NCBI GenBank assembly: GCA_958295955.1 | Contig: OY282420.1 | Span: 214,236 to 278,235 of the forward strand | Direction: 5' to 3' | From: an uncultured Bryobacterales bacterium | GTDB taxonomy: Bacteria; Acidobacteriota; Terriglobia; Bryobacterales; UBA6623 | DNA length: 64,000 nucleotides | Shown: in pieces, positions 1-8,502 of the stretch | Layout: each line of letters begins with the position of its first letter | Position numbering within the stretch: the first letter of the stretch is position 1 | Position numbers and translations under genes: made by a program | The notes under the pieces: generated by a model | Databases searched by the model: none | Told to the model about the DNA's origin: nothing | The model's input: the letters and a program-made list of their open reading frames with translations, nothing else

Positions 1-699
1 GACGATGCGCGCCGCGCCAGGCACGAGCCGGCGGTAAACCGCGCAACCGTCCTCCCCTCCGAAAAGCGCCGGCGACGGCTCGTAACGCAACTCCCGCTGC
101 AAGCCGCCGATCTCCCGCAGCGGCACGTAGGGGGGGTTGCACAACAGCGCATCGACCGCCTGCGGCAGCACGCCCCGGTCGAGGTCGGCGACGAAGAACC
201 GCACGTCCGCGCCCAGCCGCCGGGCGTTTTCGCGGGCGATGCGCAGCGCCTCGCCGAAAAGATCGGAAGCGTATATTTGCGCGCCGGCGACATTTTTGGC
301 GACGGCGACGGCGACGGCTCCCGAGCCCGTGCCGATGTCGAGCGCGCGGTCGCCCGGACGGATGCGCTCGACCGCCGCCTGCACCAGATGCTCGGTTTCG
401 GGCCGGGGAATCAGCACGCTCGGCGTGACGCGGAACTCCAGGCCGTAGAACTCCTGCACGCCGCGCAGGTATTGCGTGGGCATGCCTTCGCAGCGGCGAG
501 CAATAAGTTGCCGGTAGGCGTCCCATTCCTCGGGGCGCAGAACGCGGTCGGAGTGGGCGTGCAGCCACTCCCTGCCCCGGCGCAAGACGTCGCCGAGCAG
601 CAGTTGCGCCGTCAGCTCGGGGGCGTGGATGCGGCCCTCCTTGAGCGAACCAACGCCGCCGCGCAAGGCGTCCCGAACCGTAACTAGGGGAGCGACCAT
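1..699 (-). CDS. prmC: Peptide chain release factor N5-glutamine methyltransferase PrmC (HemK), 3' end cut by window edge
   Basis: SAM-dependent enzyme that methylates the glutamine of the GGQ motif in release factors RF1/RF2, in the cytoplasm. The reading frame is open from an ATG at 699 down to base 1, so the C-terminus lies outside the window. It shows an N-terminal helical release-factor-binding region, a SAM motif I (DIGTGSGAVA, about residue 118) and the diagnostic NPPYVPLRE active-site motif near residue 188. The start overlaps the last 16 bases of the upstream ricin-like gene, so the two may be co-transcribed. Family identity is secure from NPPY plus the overall pattern. Only the last part of the methyltransferase fold is missing. 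Confidence 0.93.
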   Translation of the reverse strand, partial: MVAPLVTVRDALRGGVGSLKEGRIHAPELTAQLLLGDVLRRGREWLHAHSDRVLRPEEWDAYRQLIARRCEGMPTQYLRGVQEFYGLEFRVTPSVLIPRPETEHLVQAAVERIRPGDRALDIGTGSGAVAVAVAKNVAGAQIYASDLFGEALRIARENARRLGADVRFFVADLDRGVLPQAVDALLCNPPYVPLREIGGLQRELRYEPSPALFGGEDGCAVYRRLVPGAARIV

Positions 700-1202
700 T
701 CGCTGCGGGCCGGCGAGACGGAAGCGCAAGGCTCCAACGCGAGGTCGAGCCGGAGATGGCTCGGTCCGCCGGTCGGTTCTCCCGCGGCGTCCGCTACGGC
801 CAAACACAAGCCGGGCGCGCCGGCCGGATGCAGGCGCCCGTCGGCCCAGGCGAACCTCTGCAGCGCGTCAGCGGAACACTCCTTCAACCGCAGTTGCGCG
901 CCGGCCTCGGCTCGCTCGGCCTGCACGCACAGCGAATAGGCGGGCATCGCAAGCTGCCCCTCGCGCGGGTAATCCGCCTGGAAGATTTCGTCGTCGGCGC
1001 CGGGCTTGCAGGTATGCGCCATCAGCGGCGCTTGCAGATTCAGGCGGCGCCCCCAACCGGGCACGTCCAGGCAGTAGAACTCCGGCTCGTCCAGCGGGTC
1101 TTTCAGCTTCACCAAGCCTTTCCCGCCCGCAAACGCGCTCAACGGCAAAAGCAGGACAACCGCCGCCGCGGCGGTTCGACTGAAACGGCGCTCGAACGTC
1201 AC
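684..1202 (-). CDS. Secreted ricin B-type (beta-trefoil) lectin-like protein
   Basis: About 172 residues from a GTG start. A longer in-frame extension upstream exists but is lysine/arginine-rich and lacks sense, whereas GTG at 1202 puts a clean signal peptide at the N-terminus (hydrophobic core AAAAVVLLLPL, cleavage after AFA near residue 25). The mature part has the beta-trefoil flavour of ricin B domains: repeated Cys-Leu segments (FYCLDV, YSLCVQ, GLCLAV) and a QxW-like QRFAW. Ricin-type domains usually bind sugars outside the cell. No catalytic domain is attached. It overlaps prmC by 16 bases. Carbohydrate binding is inferred from the fold, not shown. Confidence 0.6.
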   Translation of the reverse strand: MTFERRFSRTAAAAVVLLLPLSAFAGGKGLVKLKDPLDEPEFYCLDVPGWGRRLNLQAPLMAHTCKPGADDEIFQADYPREGQLAMPAYSLCVQAERAEAGAQLRLKECSADALQRFAWADGRLHPAGAPGLCLAVADAAGEPTGGPSHLRLDLALEPCASVSPARSEWSLP

Positions 1203-1259
1203 GGTCTCAATATAGCGCCTCTTCTTGTATAATCGAGAATCGCCGCCGGCATACCCGCT

Positions 1260-1436
1260 GTGATTCCCTTCCCCGACATCGCCGGATTCGATTGGCGGAC
1301 GGCGGCAACGCTCGCGCTTTTCGTTTTCCTGATCCGGATCTGGTCGCAATTCGAGTTGCAGGCGGCCGAAGAGCGGTTGCGCGCCGCGAAGAGCGGCGAA
1401 CCGTCCCGGAAGCAAAACGCCGCGGACGGCGGTTAG
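1260..1436 (+). CDS. Small single-pass membrane protein upstream of comM
   Basis: A 58-codon frame begins with GTG at 1260 and ends with TAG four bases before the comM start codon. The product has one hydrophobic segment (TLALFVFLIRIW, about residues 14-25) followed by a charged, alanine/glutamate-rich helix (ELQAAEERLRAA), a layout common to small bitopic membrane proteins. Tight spacing to comM suggests translational coupling. I do not recognise the family and see no strong ribosome binding site, so it could be a chance frame in the comM leader. Confidence 0.42.
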   Translation: MIPFPDIAGFDWRTAATLALFVFLIRIWSQFELQAAEERLRAAKSGEPSRKQNAADGG

Positions 1437-1439
1437 ACA

Positions 1440-2966
1440 ATGGGCCTTTTCAAGACGCGAACCGCAGCGCTCTACGGCGTGGACGCGCTGCTCATCGACG
1501 TGGAAGTCGACGTTTACCGCGGCAGCGCCAAAGACTTTTTCATGGTCGGCCTGCCCGACACCGCCGTCAAGGAAAGCCGCGAGCGCCTCAAGTCTGCGCT
1601 CACCAACTCCGGCTTCGGCTACCCCAACCAGGCGGTCACCATCAACCTGGCGCCGGCCAACATTCGCAAGGAAGGCGCGGGATTCGACCTGCCCATGGCG
1701 CTGGGGATTTTGGGCGCGTCAGGCACGCTCCCCGAGGGCGCCGCCGACGAATTTTTGATTTCCGGCGAGCTTTCCCTCGACGGCGGCATCCGTCCGGTGC
1801 GCGGCGCCCTGCCGATGGCCGTGTGCGCGAAGGAGCAAGGCATCCGCAAGCTCATCGTGCCCGCGGCCAATGCGGCCGAGGCGGCGGTGGTCGAGGACGT
1901 TGACGTTTACCCCGTCAAACATCTGCGCGAGATTCCGCAACTGCTCGAAAACCGCGCAGAGCGCTCAACGACCGCCGCCCGCAACGACAGCGCGCCGCAT
2001 GTCCCGAACGCGCTCAGCGTGGACTTCGGCGAAGTCCGCGGCCAGGAGACGGCCAAGCGCGCCCTGGAAATTTCCGCCGCCGGCGGGCACAACGTGCTGA
2101 TGGTGGGTCCGCCGGGCTCGGGCAAAACGATGCTCGCCAAGCGGCTGCCCGGCATTCTGCCCAAGCTCACCATGGACGAAGCCGTCGAGACGACGAAGGT
2201 ACACAGCGTCGCCGGCGTGCTCGGGGAACACAGCGGCCTGCTGCGGGAGCGTCCTTTCCGCTCGCCGCACCACGGCGTCTCCAACGCGGGACTGGTCGGC
2301 GGCGGCTCCGGCATGCCGCGCTGCGGAGAAGTCAGCCTGGCGCACAACGGCGTGCTGTTTCTGGACGAGTTCCCCGAATTTCCGCGCAACGTGCTCGACC
2401 TGCTGCGCCAGCCGCTCGAAGACGGCCGGATCACCATCGCGCGCGGCGGCATCAGCCTGACCTTCCCTTCGCAATTCATGCTGGTCGCCGCCATGAACCC
2501 CTGTCCGTGCGGCTACTTCGGCGACCCCAATCGGGAGTGCCGCTGCACGCCGCCGATGATCCAGCGCTACGTTGGCAAGATCAGCGGCCCCATGCTCGAC
2601 CGCATCGACATCCACGTCGAAGTTCCGCCGGTCAAGTACCGCGAGTTGCGCGAGGATACGCCCGCCGAAAGCTCGGAGAAAATCAGGGAGCGCGCCGAGC
2701 GCGCCCGCGAGATCCAAATGCGCCGCGGCTACGCCAACGCCCGCATGCCGGCGAAAATGATCCGCAAGCACTGCAAGCTGGACGCAACGGGCGAGCAAAC
2801 ACTTGAAGTCGCCGTGCAAAGGCTGGGACTCTCGGCCCGCGCGCACGACCGCATCCTGAAGGTGGCGCGCACCATCTGCGACCTGGAAGGAACCGAGAAC
2901 ATCCTCACGGCTCAACTGGCCGAAGCGGTGCAATACCGCAGCCTCGACCGCACTTATTGGGTGTAG
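1440..2966 (+). CDS. comM: YifB/ComM family Mg-chelatase-like AAA+ ATPase
   Basis: A 508-residue protein of the usual ComM length. ComM is a hexameric helicase that promotes branch migration during natural transformation in gamma-proteobacteria. The N-terminal ChlI/Lon-like domain (residues 1-170) is followed by an AAA+ core with Walker A GPPGSGKT near residue 224 and Walker [11 protein letters not shown] cysteine cluster ([15 protein letters not shown]) and the C-terminal Mg-chelatase domain complete the family pattern. It starts four bases after a small membrane-protein frame and is followed by a convergent antitoxin-like gene. A role in DNA uptake in this organism is inferred from the family only. 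Confidence 0.95.
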   Translation: MGLFKTRTAALYGVDALLIDVEVDVYRGSAKDFFMVGLPDTAVKESRERLKSALTNSGFGYPNQAVTINLAPANIRKEGAGFDLPMALGILGASGTLPEGAADEFLISGELSLDGGIRPVRGALPMAVCAKEQGIRKLIVPAANAAEAAVVEDVDVYPVKHLREIPQLLENRAERSTTAARNDSAPHVPNALSVDFGEVRGQETAKRALEISAAGGHNVLMVGPPGSGKTMLAKRLPGILPKLTMDEAVETTKVHSVAGVLGEHSGLLRERPFRSPHHGVSNAGLVGGGSGMPRCGEVSLAHNGVLFLDEFPEFPRNVLDLLRQPLEDGRITIARGGISLTFPSQFMLVAAMNPCPCGYFGDPNRECRCTPPMIQRYVGKISGPMLDRIDIHVEVPPVKYRELREDTPAESSEKIRERAERAREIQMRRGYANARMPAKMIRKHCKLDATGEQTLEVAVQRLGLSARAHDRILKVARTICDLEGTENILTAQLAEAVQYRSLDRTYWV

Positions 2967-2985
2967 TCCCGTCCGGGCGCATCGC

Positions 2986-3168
2986 TCAAGGCTGCATTGA
3001 GCGTCCGCAGCGCAACTCTTCGAAGTCGCCATCCCAGCCCGACCCGCGAAGCCGCCGGGCTTCCTCGACGCTGAGAGTCTTGGCTTCAAGCTCTTGCAAG
3101 TCAGCCGTCTCGCGCTTCAGTGCCTCCGCGCGCGCCTCATCGTCGCTGTTCGCATCGGTGCCTGACAT
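2986..3168 (-). CDS. VapB-like antitoxin, apparently orphan
   Basis: A 60-residue, acidic, probably helical protein starting at the ATG before SGTDANSDDE. An in-frame ATG at 3186 would add six residues. The C-terminal half carries EARRLRGSGWDGDFEELR, very like the LxGSGWEGDLxxMR toxin-wrapping tail of VapB antitoxins, which neutralise PIN-domain RNases. No PIN toxin follows: the next bases downstream on this strand run into the convergent comM 3' end. It therefore looks like an orphan antitoxin or a remnant of a toxin-antitoxin pair. The family call rests on the short tail motif. Confidence 0.5.
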   Translation of the reverse strand: MSGTDANSDDEARAEALKRETADLQELEAKTLSVEEARRLRGSGWDGDFEELRCGRSMQP

Positions 3169-3443
3169 ACCTCGAGCATACGCCATGAGCGGATGAGGCC
3201 AAGGGCTTGCGGCCGGCAAGGCCGGCTCAGAAATACGCCTGCGCTACAGCGAATGCAGCTATAATGTTACTCACCAACAGTTCCAATCGACGAACGAGAA
3301 CTGTTTGCCGGCAGGCTGGATCAGGTCCAAAGCATGAGTGTTGAGCCAATCGGCGCCTCGACCATGATCGTGGTGCTGAGAGTGGCGCTGGAGTGCCGAT
3401 CCCGACCAGCCCACAGGTGTGTCCAGGGGGGCCAAGAAAAACC
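3169..3443. other. Intergenic region between antitoxin and defence genes, with a possible -10 element
   Basis: No gene seen. This is where base composition shifts from the GC-rich host style to the AT-richer island. A TATAAT hexamer at 3260-3265 could be a -10 element for the rightward gene at 3444, but no convincing -35 precedes it. Confidence 0.3.
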
Positions 3444-4124
3444 ATGACTGATAAAGAATTAGCTAAGGAACTGGAGAATGGTAAAGAATTAGTTGAAGCA
3501 CTGAAGAGAGTCGAGGAGAGGGATCGGAGACGTGGGCACGCAACCTACTTTCATGCAGACAACGAATCCCAAGGTCTAATGGAAGTTGGCGCCGTGAGGG
3601 ATTGGGCCGAGGAAATGAACAGACGTGGCTGCCATGTCGATATCGATACGATCCGGAAGAACGACGATCCATACCCGGACTGTCTGGCCGAGATGGACGG
3701 GGAGAAGATTGGCGTCGAAGTGGTCGAGTTGGTTGATGAAAACGCGATTAAAGAACACCCGGAGCTCCCCCCGTATGAGGAACCAGAGCAATTCATGCGA
3801 GAATCTTCCAAGCTTCCCATACCGATGTCGCCGGAATGGCCCCCGGATAAGTTCCAAAGGCGCCTAGACCGGATAGTACGGAAAAAGGATAAACGAGTGA
3901 AAGACGGTTCGTTATCCAAGCAGTTTCTGTTGATCGTGACCGATGAGCCACGGCTGGATGAGACAACCTTGTCCAAGTACCTGAAAACCACCAAATTGCA
4001 ACAACCCCAACACTTCGATGGCGTCTATTTGGGGATGTCTTACATGCCTGATTCTGCTGGAAAAGGGCGCGGGAGCCACCCGGTCTTTGAAGTCTCCTTG
4101 CAGGATAGAGCAATGCGAGCTTAA
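3444..4124 (+). CDS. PD-(D/E)XK-like putative nuclease, partner of downstream methyltransferase
   Basis: A 226-residue soluble protein. The start is the ATG preceding TDKELAKELE; an upstream in-frame ATG would add an unconvincing proline-rich stretch. The central segment PYPDCLAEMDGEKIGVEVVE (about residues 77-96) resembles a PD-(D/E)XK core, with aspartate in a PDC turn followed by a beta strand carrying acidic residues, although the canonical ExK lysine is replaced (EVVE). A lysine/arginine-rich helix and a C-terminal YLGMSY strand follow. It lies 13 bases before a DNA methyltransferase-nuclease and shares its lower GC content, so a restriction or defence role is likely by context. The nuclease call is inference. 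Confidence 0.55.
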   Translation: MTDKELAKELENGKELVEALKRVEERDRRRGHATYFHADNESQGLMEVGAVRDWAEEMNRRGCHVDIDTIRKNDDPYPDCLAEMDGEKIGVEVVELVDENAIKEHPELPPYEEPEQFMRESSKLPIPMSPEWPPDKFQRRLDRIVRKKDKRVKDGSLSKQFLLIVTDEPRLDETTLSKYLKTTKLQQPQHFDGVYLGMSYMPDSAGKGRGSHPVFEVSLQDRAMRA

Positions 4125-4137
4125 CGAGTAATCGCGC

Positions 4138-5799
4138 ATGACTTCCAATTCTCTGTACTACGGCGACAACCTGGATATTCTCCGGCGCTACGTCCCGGAC
4201 AAGAGTGTTGACTTGGTTTATCTCGACCCTCCCTTCAAGAGCGACCAGACCTACAACGTTCTGTTTCAGGAGAAGGACGGCTCGCAGTCGGCTTCCCAGA
4301 TCAAGGCATTCGAGGACACTTGGCACTGGGATGAACAGGCGGCCCGGTCCTTTGAGGAGGCGGTCGAGGCTGGGGGGCAAGTAGCAGAGGCTATGCGCGC
4401 CTTCAGGACGCTCCTGGGGACCAATGACATGCTGGCCTACCTGTCGATGATGGCTCCCCGATTAGTGGAACTCCGCCGGGTTCTGAAGGACACCGGCAGC
4501 CTCTACTTGCACTGCGACCCTGTGGCGAGTCATTTCCTGAAACTGTTGCTGGATTCGATCTTTGGGCCGGGAAACTTCCAAAATGAGATTGTCTGGCAGC
4601 GCACCCTCGCGCACAACATGAGAACAAATCGATTTGGAAGAGTAAACGACATCCTTCTCTTCTATTCAAGATCCGCTAAGTTCTTTTTCAAACAGGTGTA
4701 CACGCCCTACAGCAAAGCGCAGCTCAAGAGATACCGGGCGGATGAGGATGGGCGTTTGTATAAAGCAGAGAATCTCACATTCTCAACCGTTAATCCGTCT
4801 CGCCAATTCGAATGGCGCGGCGCCAAGCCGCCGCCTCACCGATCATGGGGAGCATCTCGCGAACAGCTTGAAGAGTGGTATGCCGAAGGCCTAATTCTTT
4901 TGAAGAAAGATGGCACACCGCGCCTCGACGGACTAAAAGTTTACCTTAGTGAGATGCAGGGAAAGCCGGTTAACACTAACTGGACCGACATTCTCAGAAT
5001 CGGAAACACTTCAGCAGAACGCCTCGGTTATCCCACTCAGAAACCAGTAGCTCTCCTGGAGCGGATCATCCAGGCCGGCAGCAACGAAGGCGCTACCGTT
5101 TTAGACCCCTTCTGCGGATGCGGCACGACTATTGCAGCAGCCCAAAAGCTCGGTAGGCGCTGGATCGGGATCGACATCACCCATTTGGCCATCTCCCTGA
5201 TTCGTCACCGTCTGCGGGATTCGTTCGGTAAGGACTTCCGGCTTGAAGTCATCGGCGAACCGACCAGCCTTCAGGATGCGTTCGCTCTGGCGAAGCAAGA
5301 CCCCTATCAGTTTCAGTGGTGGGCGCTCGGTCTGGCCGGAGCGAGGCCGGTTGAACAGAAGAAAGGAGCCGACCGGGGCATCGACGGCAGGCTCTATTTC
5401 CATGATGAAGGACGGGGCGGCAAGACCAAGCAGATCATCTTCTCGGTGAAGGCCGGTCACGTCACAGTGTCCCACATCCGCGACTTGATGGGTGTTATCA
5501 ACCGTGAGGATGCTCAGATTGGAGCTTTCCTGTCCATGGAGACTCCAACCTCATCCATGCGTAGAGAAGCGGCCTCATCGGGTTTCTACGAGTCTCCCTG
5601 GGGAAAGCATCCACGCATTCAACTACTCACGATTGAAGATCTTTTGGGTGGGAAGAGCGTAGATTACCCCCTAGTCGCAGACGTGACTTTCAAGAAGGCG
5701 CAACAGGTGAGATACAAACCGCTGGAGAAGCAGCAGGACCTACAGATGGAGCCTAAGTCACACAAAAAGAAAAAGCGAAATCCAAGCCACGGGAGCTAG
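4138..5799 (+). CDS. Site-specific DNA methyltransferase fused to Mrr-like restriction endonuclease domain
   Basis: A 553-residue two-domain protein. Residues about 1-360 form a beta-class N6-adenine/N4-cytosine methyltransferase: catalytic DPPF at residues 30-33 precedes the SAM-binding DPFCGCGTT near residue 323. Residues about 390-520 resemble an Mrr-type PD-(D/E)XK endonuclease: GADRGIDG, then a strand with FSVKAG (the VK lysine) and an HIRDLMGVI helix. The C-terminus is lysine-rich. Modification and cleavage in one chain would suit a type IIG/IIL-like or modification-dependent enzyme. Target and activity are unknown. It probably forms an operon with the preceding nuclease-like gene and is compositionally foreign to the host backbone. 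Confidence 0.82.
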   Translation: MTSNSLYYGDNLDILRRYVPDKSVDLVYLDPPFKSDQTYNVLFQEKDGSQSASQIKAFEDTWHWDEQAARSFEEAVEAGGQVAEAMRAFRTLLGTNDMLAYLSMMAPRLVELRRVLKDTGSLYLHCDPVASHFLKLLLDSIFGPGNFQNEIVWQRTLAHNMRTNRFGRVNDILLFYSRSAKFFFKQVYTPYSKAQLKRYRADEDGRLYKAENLTFSTVNPSRQFEWRGAKPPPHRSWGASREQLEEWYAEGLILLKKDGTPRLDGLKVYLSEMQGKPVNTNWTDILRIGNTSAERLGYPTQKPVALLERIIQAGSNEGATVLDPFCGCGTTIAAAQKLGRRWIGIDITHLAISLIRHRLRDSFGKDFRLEVIGEPTSLQDAFALAKQDPYQFQWWALGLAGARPVEQKKGADRGIDGRLYFHDEGRGGKTKQIIFSVKAGHVTVSHIRDLMGVINREDAQIGAFLSMETPTSSMRREAASSGFYESPWGKHPRIQLLTIEDLLGGKSVDYPLVADVTFKKAQQVRYKPLEKQQDLQMEPKSHKKKKRNPSHGS

Positions 5800-6235
5800 A
5801 CTGGAACGGCAGGATGGCGCTAAAACCGGACTACGGGCTTCGATTGAAAAGGGTATTGTCAATAAACTGCTAATCGGCGCGGGCGCGGCGCTTGAGGATC
5901 GGCCTGTCGTCTTCTTCTGCGGGCGGGGCGTCTTCATCGACCTCGATCGTATCCGCCGTTACGTTCGACACCTGGAGCCGGCTGTCGAGTCATATCATGG
6001 GGCGCCGGCGGGCTCGTTGAACGCCTCCGCTCCGCTTAAACCCATGCTATTCTGGGTAGTCGAAATTGCGAACCCGAATGAGGGCGGCCCAGCTTCATCT
6101 TCCATGCAGCGTACGAAACGCAGCAGCGTCAACCGCATGAAAGGCAGACGCCGGGACACAGCGCGGTGGGCGCCCACCGGTCATGTGGATGCTACTTCAG
6201 CGACTTATCGGCAACAGTGAGAGGAGATCATAACA
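5800..6235. other. Intergenic region containing the left 88-bp repeat
   Basis: A 436-base stretch with no credible gene. It contains the left copy of the 88-bp repeat (5871-5958) and unrecognised DNA afterwards. It ends with a good ribosome binding site, AGGAGA at 6222-6227, eight bases before the ATG of the DUF262 gene. A 67-codon open frame at 6017-6220 looks random. Confidence 0.6.
5871..5958 (-). repeat. Left copy of 88-bp perfect direct repeat (3' end of M48 protease gene)
   Basis: Identical over 88 bases to 8504-8591. In minus orientation it encodes the last 28 codons of the M48 protease gene. The base before it changes the stop from TAA to TAG (bases 5870-5872). Sequence similarity ends abruptly on both sides. 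Together with the right copy it brackets 2.5 kb that contains only the DUF262-HNH-AlbA_2 gene. This looks like a long target duplication or attachment-site pair. Confidence 0.95.
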
Positions 6236-8365
6236 ATGTATATTCGAGAGCTACTCGACAGTATCCGCAAGCAGGACATTGTGCTACCGGAGTTTCAGCG
6301 TGAATATGTATGGACCCGTGAACAGGCCAAACAGCTTATGGTGTCCTTGTACAAACAATATCCAGTCGGTGGGCTGCTATTGTGGAAAACCGATAAACCC
6401 CCGGCACTGAAGAATGTCAAGGAACTACCGGACAAGCTCGGCACCGTCGAAGTGCTTCTTGACGGGCAACAGCGTTTGACAACGTTGCACATGTTGACAA
6501 CCGGTGATATCCCCTCCTTTTACACTGAAGCAGAAATCGAAAGCGACCCACGCGATCTATACTTCAATCTAAAAACGACCGATTTCCAATACTATCAGCG
6601 GTCACGCATGGATGGTGACGCCATGTGGAGGCGTGTGGTCGATTGCTTCACCGACAGCACTCTCAACGTGATGGCTATTGCGGATCAAGGGGCCGACGAC
6701 CCAAACGACAAATTCGATCTCGCGAAACGACTGAACGACAATCTAAACCGGCTCCGCCAAATCCGCGAACACGATCTTCCCGAACAAGTGGTGCCGCATC
6801 ATGCGGCATTGGATGACGCGATCGACATTTTTGACCGCGTGAATAGACAAGGCACAAAACTGACGGATGCTGAACTGGCCTTAACACACGTGACCGGCAA
6901 GTGGCCTCAAGCTCGGCGCGTGATGAAGGAAAAGATCGACGAATACAATGCGATCAACTTCTACTTCGGCCTGACATTCATGACACGCGCACTGACTGCG
7001 ACGGTTACCGGGCGTGCCCTATTCGAAACGATTCATGACCGCCCACGACAAGAACTGAAAGCGGGATGGGCGAAACTTAGCCGCACTTTGGCCTACCTGG
7101 TCAACCTCCTGCCGCATCAGGCATTCATTCATTCTACCGATGATCTGAATACGACCAATGCGTTGGTTCCGATTGTTGCGTACCTGTCGCGCAACAACAG
7201 TATTTTCCCCGATCAGAAATCCATCCACCATGCCGTGAATTGGCTTTATTCGGCTCTGCTTTGGGCGCGCTACGCGGGCCAGACGGATCAAAGACTGGAA
7301 GCGGATTTGTCGATTGTCGCCAAAGAAGTTGAGCCTTGGGAGTTGATGCGTAGGCAGATCGTCGACCAGCGCGGCCGTATCGAGGTAAAGGCAAGTGATT
7401 TTGAGGGGCGGACGGCGCAGCATCCGCTCTTTCGACTGGCGTTCGTGTTGTCGAAAGCCAATGGCGCCGTCGACTGGTTCAACGGCATACCGTTGGGCGC
7501 GACGCATGGCGCTGCGTATGCAATACACAGTCACCACATCTTCCCGCAAGCGCTCCTCTACAAGTCAGGATGGGATTCCGACAACTATCTGCACAGGCAA
7601 ATCGTTAACGAGATCGCGAACCGCGCCTTTCTGACGGCGGCAAGCAACCGGTCATTGTCGGATACGGAGCCGGCCGATTATCTACCTCGAGTCGAGGAGA
7701 AGTATCCCGGCGCTCTAGCTAATCAATTTATCCCAATGGACCCTAAATTGTGGCGGGTCGATCGTTACACCGATTTCCTTAATGCACGGAGGGAACTCCT
7801 AGCGCTCAAGATCAATGAGTTCCGTGCCGCCTTGATCACCGAACCGGAGGAAATTCGCCATCGCTCCGTCGCTGAGTTGATCGCACTCGGTGAAAGCATG
7901 GTGCTCGAATTCAAAAGCACGCTTCAGTGGGATGTGGTGCAGAACAAGCAAAACACGGAACTGCGCCACTCCGTCCTGAAGACAATCGCGGCATTTATGA
8001 ACAGCGAGGGAGGCACACTGGTCATCGGCGTCGAGGACAATGGCAATATCTATGGGTTAAGCAACGATCTAAAACTTATGGGCCAGTCACGCGATCGCTC
8101 TCAGCAACTCGACCTCTTTCAGCAGACGCTCAGAAATATCATTTTCGATAACATCGGTTCGGGCACTACGCGGTACATCGATACACGCTTTGAAGATATC
8201 AAAGGTAATACTGTGTGTGTCGTCACTGTGGAGCCAATCCGCGACGGCGTGTTCTTGAAATCATCCAAGGGTAAAGACAAGAGTAAAAAATTCTTCATAA
8301 GAGTCGGCAATATAACGCGATCACTCGATCCTGAGCAGACGCATGAGTATCTAAACAGAGACTAA
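6236..8365 (+). CDS. DUF262 (GmrS-like) + HNH (DUF1524-like) + AlbA_2 (Schlafen-type) fusion, candidate defence protein
   Basis: A 709-residue three-part protein. Residues about 10-250 are a DUF262/ParB-Srx-like NTPase domain: LPEFQREYVW near residue 18 and LLDGQQRLTTL near residue 73. Residues about 430-485 carry a DUF1524-like HNH nuclease signature, HSHHIFPQ followed by an NRxFLTxxSNRSLSDxEP-type segment. This DUF262 plus HNH layout is that of type IV GmrSD and related enzymes that cut modified phage DNA. The C-terminus (about 550-705) is an AlbA_2 domain: LEFKST, then FMNSEGGTLVIGVEDNG. AlbA_2 is found in Schlafen-like and transcription-regulatory proteins and is sometimes a nuclease. The gene is single, AT-rich relative to the host, and bracketed by 88-bp repeats. 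Function is inferred from domains and context. Confidence 0.85.
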   Translation: MYIRELLDSIRKQDIVLPEFQREYVWTREQAKQLMVSLYKQYPVGGLLLWKTDKPPALKNVKELPDKLGTVEVLLDGQQRLTTLHMLTTGDIPSFYTEAEIESDPRDLYFNLKTTDFQYYQRSRMDGDAMWRRVVDCFTDSTLNVMAIADQGADDPNDKFDLAKRLNDNLNRLRQIREHDLPEQVVPHHAALDDAIDIFDRVNRQGTKLTDAELALTHVTGKWPQARRVMKEKIDEYNAINFYFGLTFMTRALTATVTGRALFETIHDRPRQELKAGWAKLSRTLAYLVNLLPHQAFIHSTDDLNTTNALVPIVAYLSRNNSIFPDQKSIHHAVNWLYSALLWARYAGQTDQRLEADLSIVAKEVEPWELMRRQIVDQRGRIEVKASDFEGRTAQHPLFRLAFVLSKANGAVDWFNGIPLGATHGAAYAIHSHHIFPQALLYKSGWDSDNYLHRQIVNEIANRAFLTAASNRSLSDTEPADYLPRVEEKYPGALANQFIPMDPKLWRVDRYTDFLNARRELLALKINEFRAALITEPEEIRHRSVAELIALGESMVLEFKSTLQWDVVQNKQNTELRHSVLKTIAAFMNSEGGTLVIGVEDNGNIYGLSNDLKLMGQSRDRSQQLDLFQQTLRNIIFDNIGSGTTRYIDTRFEDIKGNTVCVVTVEPIRDGVFLKSSKGKDKSKKFFIRVGNITRSLDPEQTHEYLNRD

Positions 8366-8502
8366 GATTCACGCCTTCACTGTTCATGGCGCCTGCAATA
8401 ATGCTCCCGCGTTCAGTTGCTTCGACGAAGCGTACTCATCCATGTGGCTATGGCGGCCTATATTACGATCTCGTCTGAAAGTAGCGCCTCCTCCACAAGA
8501 TT

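Noticed and set aside
6017-6220. 67-codon frame between the left repeat and the DUF262 gene
   Set aside because: Low-information composition, no ribosome binding site, no recognisable motif.
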